Source of the DNA: Irineochytrium annulatum | Lineage: Eukaryota > Chytridiomycota > Chytridiomycetes > Chytridiales > Chytridiaceae | Length of the DNA: 28,800 nucleotides | Assembly: GCA_027600665.1 (NCBI GenBank) | Contig: JADGJL010000255.1 | Coordinates: forward strand, 1-28,800 | Direction of reading: 5' to 3' | Part shown: piece by piece, positions 10,128 through 21,000 of the stretch | How the letters are laid out: each line of letters starts with the position of its first letter | Position numbering within the stretch: position 1 is the stretch's first letter | Translations under genes and position numbers: made by a program | Notes under the pieces: generated by a model | Databases searched by the model: none | Told to the model about the DNA's origin: nothing | What the model saw: only the letters and a program-made list of their open reading frames with translations

Positions 10128-11299
10128 CTACTCATCGAAAACCTCGACTTTCCACGCATCCATTGAGCTGACAAACCTCTTTGACGTTTTCTTGTGAATA
10201 CCGTTGATTTTCTATAAAACAGGAGTCAGCATGAACTTTAATTTGAAAAAGTGACTGTTGTCAAAAAAACCAACCTCCATCTCCTCGTCGCTGAGCTTAA
10301 ACACATCAAAGTTTGACTTAATGCGGTCCGGGTTCGACGACTTTGGGATGACGTGCGTGCCGCGCTGAATGGCCCACGAGATGACAACTTGTCCAGGGTC
10401 CTTACTGTGCTTCTTGGCAATCTCAACAATAACTGGGTCCTCAAGGAGCTTCGGCTCGCCCCCCGTACCGAGAGGTGAGTAACCCGTCACCATAATGTTA
10501 TTCTTTTTGCCTGAAAAAGAATAACAAGTAAACTACGCGCGTCGAACAAATAACAGAAGTGACGGTGCCTACAAAATTCAACAAGCTCGAACTGAGGCAG
10601 GTACGGGTGAAGCTCGACCTGCAGCGCGGCTGGCGGGATGCGCGCGGACGCCAGCAACTTCTTCAGCTTCGAAATGGTGAAGTTCGAGACGCCGATGGCC
10701 TTCACCTTGCCCTCGTCCATAAGCTTGCATAGGAAACGGAAACTTCAGCAGAAAAATCGCCACCGCTAGCAACGAATATGAAAAAAAACTCACCCTCTCC
10801 ATAGCCTTCCATGTGTCCTCAATGGTGACTTTCTGATCAAAAACCATGTTCCCCTCCTTGTCTTTCTCCGAGTTCCCGTCCCCCCTGTTCTTAAATGCCA
10901 ACGGCCAGTGCATCAGGTATAAATCGAGATAGGTCAGCTTGAGATCCTTCAACGTCTTATCCAGGGCCTTAGGTACATCCTCAGGCCGATGCATCGTGTT
11001 CCAAAGCTTGGACGTCACGAAGATGCGCTCGCGAGGCAGGCCGGTGGACGCTAGACCCTCCGCGATGCCCTCGCCGACCTCGGGCTCGTTCTCATACACG
11101 GCGGCGCAGTCGATATGCTGGTGATTTTTAATTGAAAGAGTCAGAGAAACGACGAATTTGAAGGCAGGCTTACGCGGTAGCCGGCCTCGATGGCGATCTT
11201 GACGGCCTCCCGGACCTTGTCGGGCTCCGACTTCCAGGTGCCGAGGCCGATCGCGTCCGTCACGGCGCCAGTGTTGAGGGTGACTTGCTTCAGCGCCAT
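10128..11299 (-). CDS. Aldo/keto reductase
   Basis: NADPH-dependent reductase of the AKR superfamily, converting aldehydes or ketones to alcohols; the substrate cannot be read from sequence. Five exons join in frame: 11299-11174, 11117-10794, 10723-10573, 10510-10275 and 10211-10128, for 306 residues, the usual AKR length. Catalytic tetrad residues are visible: Asp45 and Tyr50 in [11 protein letters not shown], Lys79 in FVTSKLW and His112 in LYLMHWPL. The signature [17 protein letters not shown] and the cofactor-binding [13 protein letters not shown] are also present. The start at 11299 gives the expected [20 protein letters not shown]. An in-frame ATG at 11371 is possible but adds 24 atypical residues. 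Introns are 56, 70, 62 and 63 nt. The PhzF pair lies beyond a 900-bp gap. Confidence 0.97.
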
Positions 11300-12217
11300 A
11301 GCGTGTTGCCGAGATTTCAATGTGGCGAAAGGACGCGAGAGGGTGTAGATGATGGCCTCGGGGGAGGTCAAGGCTTTATAAGGCTCGGCTCAACTCGATC
11401 CATATCGCCTCTTGAATTCAAAATTCCTCCACAATCCCAAAAGTAGCTCTCTTGTGGTTTAATCAATAAATCAGGACAAGGTTTATTTAATTCAAAGAGG
11501 TGACGCCAGATGCGTAAGCCAGCTCTTATCCTATGTGTTTATGAAAAGACCTGTGAGCATCCGAGGTCAGTACGCTAATTCATCCGGAAATACATACTCT
11601 TAATAACTAAACTGCATAAAAGGCAGCACTCAGGTAATGGACCTTAACTAATCCTTATCCTGGCATGCAAACATTACTTATTCTATCTTGGAGCCAGCGG
11701 CCGACGTCACCCCCCGCCAGGCTCGAATGAGTCGGCGGCCTGTGGAGGTGGTAGTCGCGGACGGGCTGCGTTTCGATGAAATCGGCACCAATGCCATCAA
11801 GTAAAGTAATCGCGATCCCCACCGGCTGCTTAGCGGTTGAGAACCGACTTATTGGTGGCCAAGTACTTGCAGTAAGATATCCAATTCGATCGGTATTATC
11901 AGCGTACCCTTCTTGATGCCAGCCAACAGTTTCTGCGTAGCCGCCTTGGTGATGATAAGCCATATGGAGTGACGAAAGTCGATATTCATTGCAGTTAGGA
12001 ACGTCGAATTCACGTTCCAATGTCCGTTGCGAATCTCTGAGGAACGCCAGATTCGGTCTAGAAACCTCGGTGTCGCGTGTTATGTGGCAGAACCTGCGCT
12101 CCCACGGTAGTTGATGCAGGCAGAGTTGAGTAAAACTTATAAATCAAGTATTCAGGCTCTTTAGAAGTTTTCTCTTCCATACTACGTTTATTGACGTGAC
12201 TTCAGATGGAATCCCGT
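11300..12217. other. Long intergenic region without a convincing gene
   Basis: This 918-bp region holds the promoter side of the aldo/keto reductase and the 3' flank of the first PhzF gene. A 121-codon minus-strand frame at 12020-11655 (containing YHHQGGYAETVGWHQEGYAD) has no recognisable family and no clear splice partners. It could be a decayed gene or chance. No transposon ends, tRNA or tandem repeats were seen. Confidence 0.45.
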
Positions 12218-13235
12218 TCAAACGAACATCCGGCCTTCAGAAATCGTAACCGCCCTCCCTGTAAGCTGCGCTCTCGCGTTCTCCTTGTCCCAAACCAAAG
12301 TAAGTTCACCTCCGCGGCGGGAAACCTGCTTCGCCTCCATTGTCGGCTTCGCGCTTCCAACAAAACGGTTCAGCTTCCGCCCATAGTGGACCGCCAGCGC
12401 GCAGTGGGCTGACCCGGTGACGGGATCCTCGTCAATTCCAGACGCGGCGCAGAAGACGCGCGAAACGAAGTCCAAGGAAGGCATTGTCGACAGATGACGA
12501 GAGTGAGGGGTTGAGGCGAGGATGACATTGCGGTCCGTTATTTTCGCCTACGCAAAAGAGAGTTAAACGAAAATAATAAAGACATACCCTAAATTTTAAT
12601 TACCCGGCGAATACTTACCAATGCACTAAAGTCGACATCCAATTTCTCCAAATCCACATCGGGCTCCACCTCCACTACATAATACTGCTTCTGCGCTCCC
12701 CAATACAAGAACTTCTCCTTGGACAAGCCCGTCGCAAGCTCCACTTGCTTCCTGACAAACTTATCCTCGCACACCTCAACTGGAGGCGCCGGGAAATCCA
12801 GCGAAATTGACTTTGATTCAGCGTCGTGCAGCTTGGCCACGAGGATGCCCGACAGTGTCTTGAAGCGGATGCGGGACGGCAACGGGTTGGCAAGGGTGGA
12901 GAAAAGCACCTTGCACGCAGAAACGCGTTCAGCCAGTATAGACAATGTGAAGGGTGAGTTGAGGAACGTACGTGAGCACTCGCAAGCGTTGCATGTCCGC
13001 ACAAAACGACTTCAACTTTCGGCGTGAACCATCGCAGATGAAACAGCGGCGACCCGTCGTCGGCCTTGTCCCGCCGATCAGGCAGCAGAAAAGCGGTCTC
13101 GCTGAGATTGAACTCGGCCGCAATTTTCGCGAGAAGCTCGTCCTTGGGGAAGGCATCCCCGCTGAGGACGATGATGGCGGCCGGGTTGCCACCAAAAGCG
13201 GTGGAGGTAAACGCGTCGACGACCTTAAAGTCCAT
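12218..13235 (-). CDS. PhzF-family isomerase/epimerase-like protein, copy A
   Basis: PhzF-fold proteins resemble diaminopimelate epimerase; characterised members isomerise small metabolites, but most fungal ones have no known substrate. Three exons join in frame: 13235-12972, 12909-12619 and 12547-12218, giving 294 residues, normal for the family. Visible hallmarks are the N-terminal VVDAFTSTAFGGNPAA, Glu46 in NLSETAFLLP (the position of the PhzF catalytic glutamate), LCGHATLASAHV, LSGILVAKL, and the second-domain signature GIDEDPVTGSAHCALAVHY. Introns fall after GHATLASAH (62 nt) and after DFSAL (71 nt). It is divergent from copy B, whose start codon lies 159 bp away, and the two are close paralogues over their whole length. 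Confidence 0.95.
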
Positions 13236-13393
13236 GGTTGAAAGGTTGCCGAGGAGTTCTCGGGATGGCAGTGGAAGCGAATCTTACAAATGCGTCAGCT
13301 TGAATGTGATTCACCCCATTTTACAACAACACCAAAAGAAAAAGACGCGCCGCTCCTAAACACTTTCAAGCACTTTCAAGCACCTCTCTGCTC
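13236..13393. promoter_or_regulatory. Shared bidirectional promoter region of the PhzF pair
   Basis: The 158 bp between the two divergent start codons must hold both 5' UTRs and promoters. A 10-bp direct repeat, CACTTTCAAG, occurs twice in tandem at 13361-13370 and 13371-13380, just before copy B. Promoter function is inferred from position only. Confidence 0.45.
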
Positions 13394-14421
13394 ATGATGG
13401 ACTTCGCCGTCGTAGACGCGTTCACGTCGGTCCCTTTTCGGGGCAATCCTGCGGCGGTCATTGTGTTAGCCGGAGACGCGTTTCCCGACGACGAGCTGCT
13501 GACAAAGATCGCGGCAGAATTTAACCTGAGCGAGACCGCCTTCCTTCTGCCGAAGCCGCTTGACAAGGCGGATGATGGATCACCCCTCTACCATCTGCGC
13601 TGGTGCGGTTGCAATTCTTTGTTAAATGTGCAAGCCGTCGCTGCTAACTTTGTATATGCTCCAGGTTTACTCCCAACATGGAATACGAACTCTGCGGCCA
13701 TGCCACCCTAGCCAGCTCTCATATCCTCTTCTCCCGCCTCCCCACCCCCTCGCCTCCCCGCACTCGTTTCACCACCTTGTCCGGCATTCTCTCCGCCAAG
13801 CTGGTCGACTCCTCCTCCTCGAAGTCCCGCGTCATATCCCTGGACTTCCCCGCGAACCCTCCGAAAGCCTGCGACGACGCCGTGATGCTGCGTCACGTCG
13901 AGCGCGCGACGGGGATATCGAGAAATAGGTTTCTCTATGTTGGCGCTGACGCCCTGTATTACGTTATCGAGGTGCCGCCGGAGGAGGATGTGGAGCGGCT
14001 AAAGGTTGATGTCGAGGAGCTGGTAGGAGCAACCTTGGTGGCTGTAACGAACTAACCTGCTCGCGAAGGCCAAAGTCCCTGACGAGGTAGGCCACCATCG
14101 CGGGTTCATAATCACCTCGACCCTCAGGCCCGCCATCTCTCCCTGACGCCAAGACCGGACTTCATCTCACGCGTATTCTGCCCCAAATCCGGGGTGGACG
14201 AGGACCCCGTGACGGGGTCGGCGCATTGCGTGTTGGCGGTGCATTATGGGCTCAAGCTTAAAAGGTTCGTCGGAAATAAGGACGCCGCGGCGACGAGCAT
14301 GATTGCGAGACAGGTCTCAAGTCGCATTGGAGAGCTGGAAGTCCAGTGGGACAAGGAGGGCCGCCGCGTAATGCTGCAGGGCACGTGCGTGACGGTGTCC
14401 GAGGGGCATATGTTGATTTAG
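13394..14421 (+). CDS. PhzF-family protein, copy B, with a frame anomaly in the last exon
   Basis: Paralogue of copy A. Exons 13394-13602, 13665-14022 and from 14069. Tandem ATGs at 13394 and 13397; the second aligns with copy A. Hallmarks include VVDAFTSVPFRGNPAA, the glutamate in NLSETAFLLP, LCGHATLASSH and GVDEDPVTGSAHCVLAVHY, ending GTCVTVSEGHMLI. The 46-nt intron after VEEL is at the same place as in copy A, but the first intron is elsewhere: it splits the Trp codon of LRW, where copy A has none, and copy A's intron after GHATLASAH is missing here. In the last exon the frame beginning AKVPDE ends at TGA 14144, while the conserved C-terminal half is in another frame. Either a one-base loss occurred near 14124, or a 41-nt intron (14087-14127) removes a conserved strand. 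It may be a recent pseudogene or contain a sequencing error. Confidence 0.85.
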
Positions 14422-14568
14422 GACACTTCTCTTGTTCGTTTGCACACCGTTGTGAATCAGATGCTGTTAAGTTCGCGTTTCTTTCCGTCCAAAATAACTT
14501 ATAGTAGATGTAATAAGACCCTAATATGCTTAAAATAGCCTTCGTATGCGCATGTATTTGCTTTCGTT

Positions 14569-14574
14569 AATAAA
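14569..14574 (+). terminator. Candidate polyadenylation signal AATAAA for PhzF copy B
   Basis: A canonical AATAAA hexamer lies about 150 nt after the copy B stop codon, within the short gap before the convergent Set9 3' end. Assignment is by position. Confidence 0.4.
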
Positions 14575-14650
14575 TACTGTACATCTATAAATATGTACGA
14601 AAAAAATTCGACAACCTCTAAACAAACCCGCCCCTGAGTGTCCCTCGCAC

Positions 14651-17600
14651 TTAATACAGTCTCTGTAGCTTCTGCCTCTTCCGCGGCTCGTGCCACTTTG
14701 GGTCGCTCAGCGCCAACCGAACGTCCTCGTCCCTTTGGCCCTTCTGCCAACTAATCACAGCACCAACTAATCGCCTCGCGACGGCGCCCGGAAGGTACCG
14801 CGTGTCCTCCGCCCTGAAGTATTCTCGCCACCTGTGTCCAAGGCGTCAGAAGATGGAAAGCAATTCGTGCAGGAAAAGAAATTGAACAAACTCACGCATC
14901 ATCCCATTCCCGCAGCTTCACCTCGACGTTCCCGCGCGGCGTCACCTCTTCGACCTCGCCAAAGTACCACTTGCTATCGACCCTATTCCAAACGAGGACC
15001 GCGTCCCCGCGCTGATAGAGGGTCACGCGGCGCTCAAGAACGTCTATCATGTTCAACTCCGTCACGGTGCCGCGGCGCTCGGGCACGGCCGCCTCCCGCA
15101 ACCGTCCCATCTCCGCCAGCGGTTTCCGCACATTCAAACCGCCTCTCAGCGACGGCATAAGCTCACCCGCTTTCCATGCCGGCATAAGAAGCATGTCATC
15201 CAGCTCTTGAAAGGGCAAAAAACATAAACATGTCAGGCCTGAACCGAAAACGTTTTACGGCATACCCGTTGAAACATGGGAAGGAATAGAATACGGCATG
15301 TACGGCCGCTTGATCTCTACTGCCGAACGGTTCGAGGCTACATTTATCACAAATTAACATGCGCCATTTCATTCAACGAGCGTACCTTTCGGTGTAATTT
15401 CCGTACCTTTTAAGCTGAACATCGCGTTGAATGCAGCCGAGTCCCCATCATCTTCAACATCCATGTCAAATAAACAGCTTAACAGTAGTTGCTCACCGTC
15501 AAACGGCCCAGCTTGCAAAGCGTCCGCGATCCCTTTGTCCTCGTCCCACGACTCTAACGACCCCTCCCGATCCATCGGCGCGTCTACGTCCAACGTCGGC
15601 GTGTACCGGTCTGTCCGTTCCGACAGGACGGACGCCCTATCGTCCGTTTGTCGCCGCGGGAAGGTTTCCGAATCACATGACGATGATAACGACTGAGGCT
15701 GGGGAAAAGCGACCATGTTACAAAGGTTTAACTAGCAAAAAAGACAAAGAAATGTTAGAGCCCTTCACACCTCAGTTGACGACAGCTTGCTGAAAATAGA
15801 AAGCGGTCCTCGTCTCTTGTCCGGTGCGGCCGTCCCAAATTTCCGCCACTTCCAAGCTACAAGCTTGCGGTAAGAAACATTGCTGTGTAATCACTTACTG
15901 TTCGGAGGCTTCCCAGTCTCCATGAACTGCTTCGCTCTGGTGATGGCCTTGTCTTTACTCATTATATCGGCATGTCCGGCCTTGAAGCTAAGGTACGGCT
16001 CTTCCTCGGGATGGAACACTCTCAGCTCCTCCGTTTTCACGACGTTACTAAAATATTAAAATAAGCGCTTTATCACTAATTAAGAAAGGCTGCGTACTAA
16101 CAAAGAGTGATCCTCAAGGTAAGCCACCATCCGATGATACTTCATGTCGTATTCGTCCGTCTTTGGCATGGCCTTATCGATTTCCGCCGTAGGGACCAGC
16201 TGCTCAGCATGCGTTAGCCGAAGAGCTATTGAGTAAATCACATACCAAAGCAGGCCACCAGTAATTGTATCCGTCTGTATCGTCTTCCCCAGGGAAGACG
16301 AAGACTGCAAGCGGTAAGTCGACTTCGAAAATATTAGAGACTTTTGTTCGCATTTCGGCAAAAACCTACATGACAGCGGGATCTTCCCCTTAACGCGCAG
16401 AAGTGTGTCCCAGCGCTCCTTCTCCTTGTCGTCAAAAGCCGCGCATTTTTTTTGGTAAAAATCGTCCACGCTAATGACAGACACGCCACGTTGCTCCTCT
16501 GATTATTTGTCGTTGGTATTGAACCTCAAACAATTGCAAGAACGCACCGATCTTTGTCGAATTTTTGTGAGCGACGACCTTCTTCACCCTCCTCGCTGGC
16601 CACTCCACCGCAAAAATAAGGTAATTCCTCGCGCACCTCATGCACCGCTGCTTGCTGTCCGTCGTTACGACGGGGAACACGCCTTCATCCGAAACCTCCT
16701 TTGCTGGATAGTCCGCTTCCGTGAGCTCCCTCGTGCAAATGGAGCAGGTCGGCTTCTTCTCGTTCGCGGACGCCTTGCTCGAGCTGTCGTCGCCCGCCGC
16801 CGCGCCGTCGTCGTCGCCGAAGTCGACACCTGGGAACGGGTTCGAGTAATAGTTGTGGTCGGCGCGGGCCTTATTCCGGCGGAGCTTCGAAGTCAGAGGA
16901 ACGTGAAATTCCTTGTCGCCGAGGGCCTGTTCGATATGCTGCTCGGGCGTCTCGGTAGAGAAGCCGCCAACCTTCAGTCTTAGATCCAGCATCAGTAAAC
17001 CTATCCTTATAAAATGCGGAATGCCATACCTTTCGCAAGTCGAGCAGAGGCACTCGCTGTTTTTGTCGCCGAAGTAGTCACTGCCGTAAAACGTAGTGAT
17101 TTCATCCCCAACCTCGATATCCTTCACTACCTTGAAGCAGATAGCATTCGGGCCCAGATTAATGAACTATTTTAAGGAGATGAGTCACAACTTTAGTGCG
17201 CAGAAGATCGTGAAAATAACATACCTTGCAATTTGGTTGACAATCGTGGTTGACGAACCGCGCCGGCCCTAAAAAGAGACACATGCAGCTCTTCCTCGTC
17301 GAAAACATTACAGAAAAATCCCGGTTGACAAGAAAGCTCTCGTCCTGCTCCGTCAGCTCCGCGATGACGCCGCTGCAGCTCCGGATTTCGTCTCCAGGCT
17401 TCCACTCCCTCGTCGAGATGATGCAGGCCTCGACTTTCCCCGAGTTCTTGTACCGCTCCGTCCGCCCAATCTCGAAACCAGCGTTGGGTAGGTACATAGC
17501 CAGGTACCTCTTCATGTGATCCCTGAAGTCAGCGAGGACGGAGTGAGTTTCCTTCTCCTTCATCTCCAGAAACAAACGGAAAGCCTCCAACTCTGCATGC

Positions 17601-17962
17601 AACGTTTTAGGTAGACAGTCGAACGATGGCCAAACACAGCGAGGCCCACCCGTGTTCGTATTCATCGTGTCCATTAGCCATTCTGTGGCCTTATCTAGTG
17701 CCCTGTTGTCGACGACCTGGTCCTGAATGCACTTCCTCAGCAACTTCGCCAGCTCAATCCTGTTTATCTTGCCCTGGTAATCTATCCCCCCAGCTCCAGC
17801 AACGGCGGGGCCAGTGAGAAAGTAGGACTCGTTCATCTTGTGCGTGCGGAAACCGAGGTACAGGCAGTCCAGGATGAGGTCGGAGAGGCAGTCATCATAA
17901 TCGGAGAGGTCAGCGAATCGGAGTTTGGGCACCTCGAACGATCCGCCGCCGGGGGATCGCAT
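14651..17962 (-). CDS. SET9: Set9/SUV420-type histone H4K20 methyltransferase with PWWP-like and tudor-like extensions
   Basis: Predicted lysine methyltransferase of the SUV420/KMT5 family, which di- and trimethylates histone H4 Lys20. Twelve exons stay in frame, for about 911 residues: 17962-17225, 17166-17030, 16978-16548, 16498-16370, 16304-16246, 16199-16102, 16047-15899, 15856-15771, 15731-15386, 15337-15266, 15205-14896, 14831-14651. The SET core includes RFVNHDCQPNCK (235-246) and GDEITTFYGSDYFG (266-279), then post-SET cysteines CLCSTCER (285-292). A cysteine-rich knuckle follows (CSICTREL...CMRCARNYLIFAVEWPARR). Downstream, GYNYWWPAL joins VPTAEID, MVAYLEDHSF and VVKTEELRVF: a PWWP-like module. 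The C-terminus has a tudor/chromo-barrel-like stretch (YQRGDAVLVWNRVDSKWYFG, EVEEVTPRGNVEV) and ends KWHEPRKRQKLQRLY. The SET call is firm; the two extra domains are by eye. Intron 2 (51 nt) could be read through. Confidence 0.9.
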
Positions 17963-18059
17963 TGCAGCGAGGTGATGGGGATTCGGACTGGCTTGGCTTA
18001 ACCACGTCCGATATCTGAAACAAGCCGCCTTCAAGCATTCAAGCAGTATCTTTTGCAAG
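17963..18059. promoter_or_regulatory. Bidirectional promoter gap, SET9 / ABC transporter
   Basis: Only 97 bp separate the divergent SET9 and ABC transporter start codons, so both 5' UTRs and promoters must share or overlap here, unless one start is misplaced. The minus-strand SET9 frame remains open up to an ATG at 18103, inside the ABC gene; I rejected that start because it lacks family similarity. Function is inferred from position. Confidence 0.45.
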
Positions 18060-21000
18060 ATGGGGGCCCTAACGCGGCTGCTCGCGGCGACCATATCTCC
18101 CACTCAGCGAGCCTGCGTGATCTTCTCCGTTGTCTTTACCCTTATCGATTCGCTGATCGTGCCGGTTCGGACGTTGCTTACCGCCCAGTTCATCGACATG
18201 TTCACGAGCTTTTCGAAAGACACGGATCACGCCGCGTTCCGGTCCCAGCTCGCGCAATGTGTGAGGACGGCGCTCGTTGTCAGCGCGATTGCGTGGATCT
18301 CTGGAGCGTTGCAGAACTTTGGATGGAACTGGATCGCCGACGGTGTCGCCGCCGTATGTGTTCGCTCTTCGTTGGCCTGCAAGCATCTGAGACCTTCAAG
18401 GACCTTCGTTCTCGGCTAGTCCGAGCAATTCTCACGCGTGACGAGGGTTGGTGGGGTTTGCATTCGACGGGCGAGCTGTCGAATCGCGTCCTAGCGGACG
18501 TTGACCGCGTGCGGTACCTTATTGCGGACCGCGTTCCGTCGTTCCTTCGTAACCTGATCGTGTTCATTGTCGGGGTTACGTTGGCTCTCAGGAGTGGCTG
18601 GGTTTTGTCGATGGTCGTCCTCGGGTCGTTCCCTATAGCAGGTGTGTAATACGATCCTTGCAGCACTGACTTTTCCAGGTTTTGTGTTGTCTGCGATGTG
18701 GCGCCAGTGCTCACGTAGTGACGCGCTTGCACATTCCGTGAACGGGGCCGCCTCCTCGCACGCTCATGAAGTTATGATGGGTCTTCCGACCGTTTCCGCG
18801 CTGAACCTAGAAGAGTCAGAGTGCAAGCTGTTTAATAATCGATTATCGGAGGTTTCATTGGTGCTGAGACGGAATGCAGTGATCTCTGGCCTTGGGTGGG
18901 GACTTTATACCTTCACTACTTTCGCCTCCTTTGCGATATCTTTCGGCGTCGGCGGATGGCTCGTTTCAAATGGATGGATGACGACAGGCAATCATAACTC
19001 GTACCAAATTACCTGTTGACACGGTATTAGGCGACGTTCTAAATTCATTCACACAAGTCGCAACTGGTGTTACGGCAATTGGCAATCTCGGGGATCATCA
19101 ACGATGCTTCTCGGAGGCCTCCATCGCGGCGACTGAGCTCTTGAAACTTTTGGATGAAGGGTCAGGCCCGAATCCGCTGAGTGAGAAAGGGCGAACTCTG
19201 GCAAAAGTCGCCGGAAAGATTGAGTTCCGTAATGTCACCTTCAGGTGCGGCGGATTCCGACTACTCCTGGCATGGACGTAATCTGTGGTTATCTTAGCTA
19301 CCCGAGCCAGCCGGACATCCTGATTCTGAACTCCTTTAGTCTTGTCATACCGGCGGGATCTACCGCCGGTGTTATTGGGGTCAGCGGGTCGGGAAAGTCG
19401 ACTATACTATCCCTTCTGGGCCGATTCTACGAACCTACGTCTGGAGTTATTTTGTTGGACGACGTCGAGATATCGACGTTGAACGTGGGATGGTTGCGTC
19501 GGCAGTTTGGGCTCGTCGCCCAGGATTCCCCGCTTCTTCCTGGCTCTCTTTATCATAATGTCGCCATTGGCCATCCCAGATACCCTGACTCGACAGCTTC
19601 CGCAATATCCCGTGAAAAGGTTGAGGAAGTGTGTCGCCTGGCGAATGCGCACGGTTTCATCTCGAGGCTTCCCGACAGATATGATACCGAGTTAAAGGGC
19701 GGCGGCCATGTGGCGCTCAGCGGGGGCCAAAGGCAGAGGATAGCGATTGCGAGAGCGCTTATCAGGGATCCACGTATCTTATTGCTTGACGAAGCGACAA
19801 GGTTCGTTACCCTTTTCTAGCGCATGTCTTAACTGTTTGAAGTTTGCTGGATATCCAGTCTGAGAGCGAAGTTCGGAGCTCGTTAATGAAGATTCGAAAT
19901 AAGGGAATGACGACGTTAATAATCTCCCATCGAATTTCCGCTCTACTTGATGTGGACATTGTCGTTTGCGTGGATGGAGGGAAAATCGTTGAGAAAGGAA
20001 CGCCGGATGATTTGATGAAGAGCGAAAGCCGCTTCGGTTCTTTGATGCGAGCGCAAAACGTGATGGAAGCTTCTGAGAAGTCTGACGAAGTAACGCCTTC
20101 GGTCGAGGCTCCGACGACATTTTCGAAGGGTACGGCGGAACGGAGTGAAGTTGAACTGCAAGAAGGGAATAATGAAGAGAACCCTATGTTTGAGCCAATC
20201 GTGTGGCTTTGGGTATGGAAGCGGTCGAGACCCTACGCTGGCCTCATCATCAGCGGTTGGATAGGCTCTCTGTTACAGGGACTCGAGTTCCCGCTTCAGG
20301 GGTTCTTCATTTCGCAAGTGATATCCTCGTATTCACTACCGTCTTCAGTCCAACCGGGCGTGACTTATTCAAATGCCATCAACCTCCTGTTTCTCGGCGC
20401 CCTCATCTTCGTTTCAAAATGTCTTCAGAACGTCGGGTTCGGCTTCTCGTCGGCTGGGATGATTGAGAAACTGCGATCGGACGTATTTAAAAGTATCCTA
20501 GGGGCAGGCCCGTCGTTCTTTGATGTGGATTCTGGCTCGGTGGCCAGTGTCCACTTGATGCTTGCTAACGATGTTGGATGGTTTGAGAAAATACCAGGGC
20601 CGTATTTTGCGGAGTTAATGAAGGGGTTTATTGCGATCGCGGTTGGCCTATGCGTTGCAGTCCGATATGGCTCCCTTAGTTTGACAGTGACGTTGTTCCT
20701 GGCCGCGCCGGCAGTCGTTGCGATTGGGAAGTTCCAGGATTGGTTTGGCTCCATGTACGTTGTCACACTTCGACAAACTTTCGCTATATCTTCACTTAGA
20801 TATCAAACGCGGGCAATCGAAGCTTCGGAGCTGACTACCACATTTATCACCACCATCCTCTCCCACCGCCCCATAATACACCGCCTCGCCCTCGAGCCCT
20901 ACTACATCCACACGCTAGCGAAACATATGTCCCGCCATCGAAGGCTTTCAACAAATCATTACTTCGCCTCCTCCCTTTTAGGCCACCCGCTGCGCGAGGC

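Noticed and set aside
11655..12020. 121-codon minus-strand ORF
   Set aside because: No family features, no splice partners giving a longer product, and position in the 3' flank of PhzF copy A; not supported as a gene.
17266..17275. TTTTTAG acceptor look-alike within SET9 exon 1 (minus strand)
   Set aside because: The reading frame through it spells CLFLGPARFVNHDC, which is conserved SET sequence, so no intron is needed.
17963..18103. Longer SET9 start at 18103
   Set aside because: The extra residues are unlike the family and overlap the divergent ABC gene; ATG 17962 gives a sensible N-terminus.
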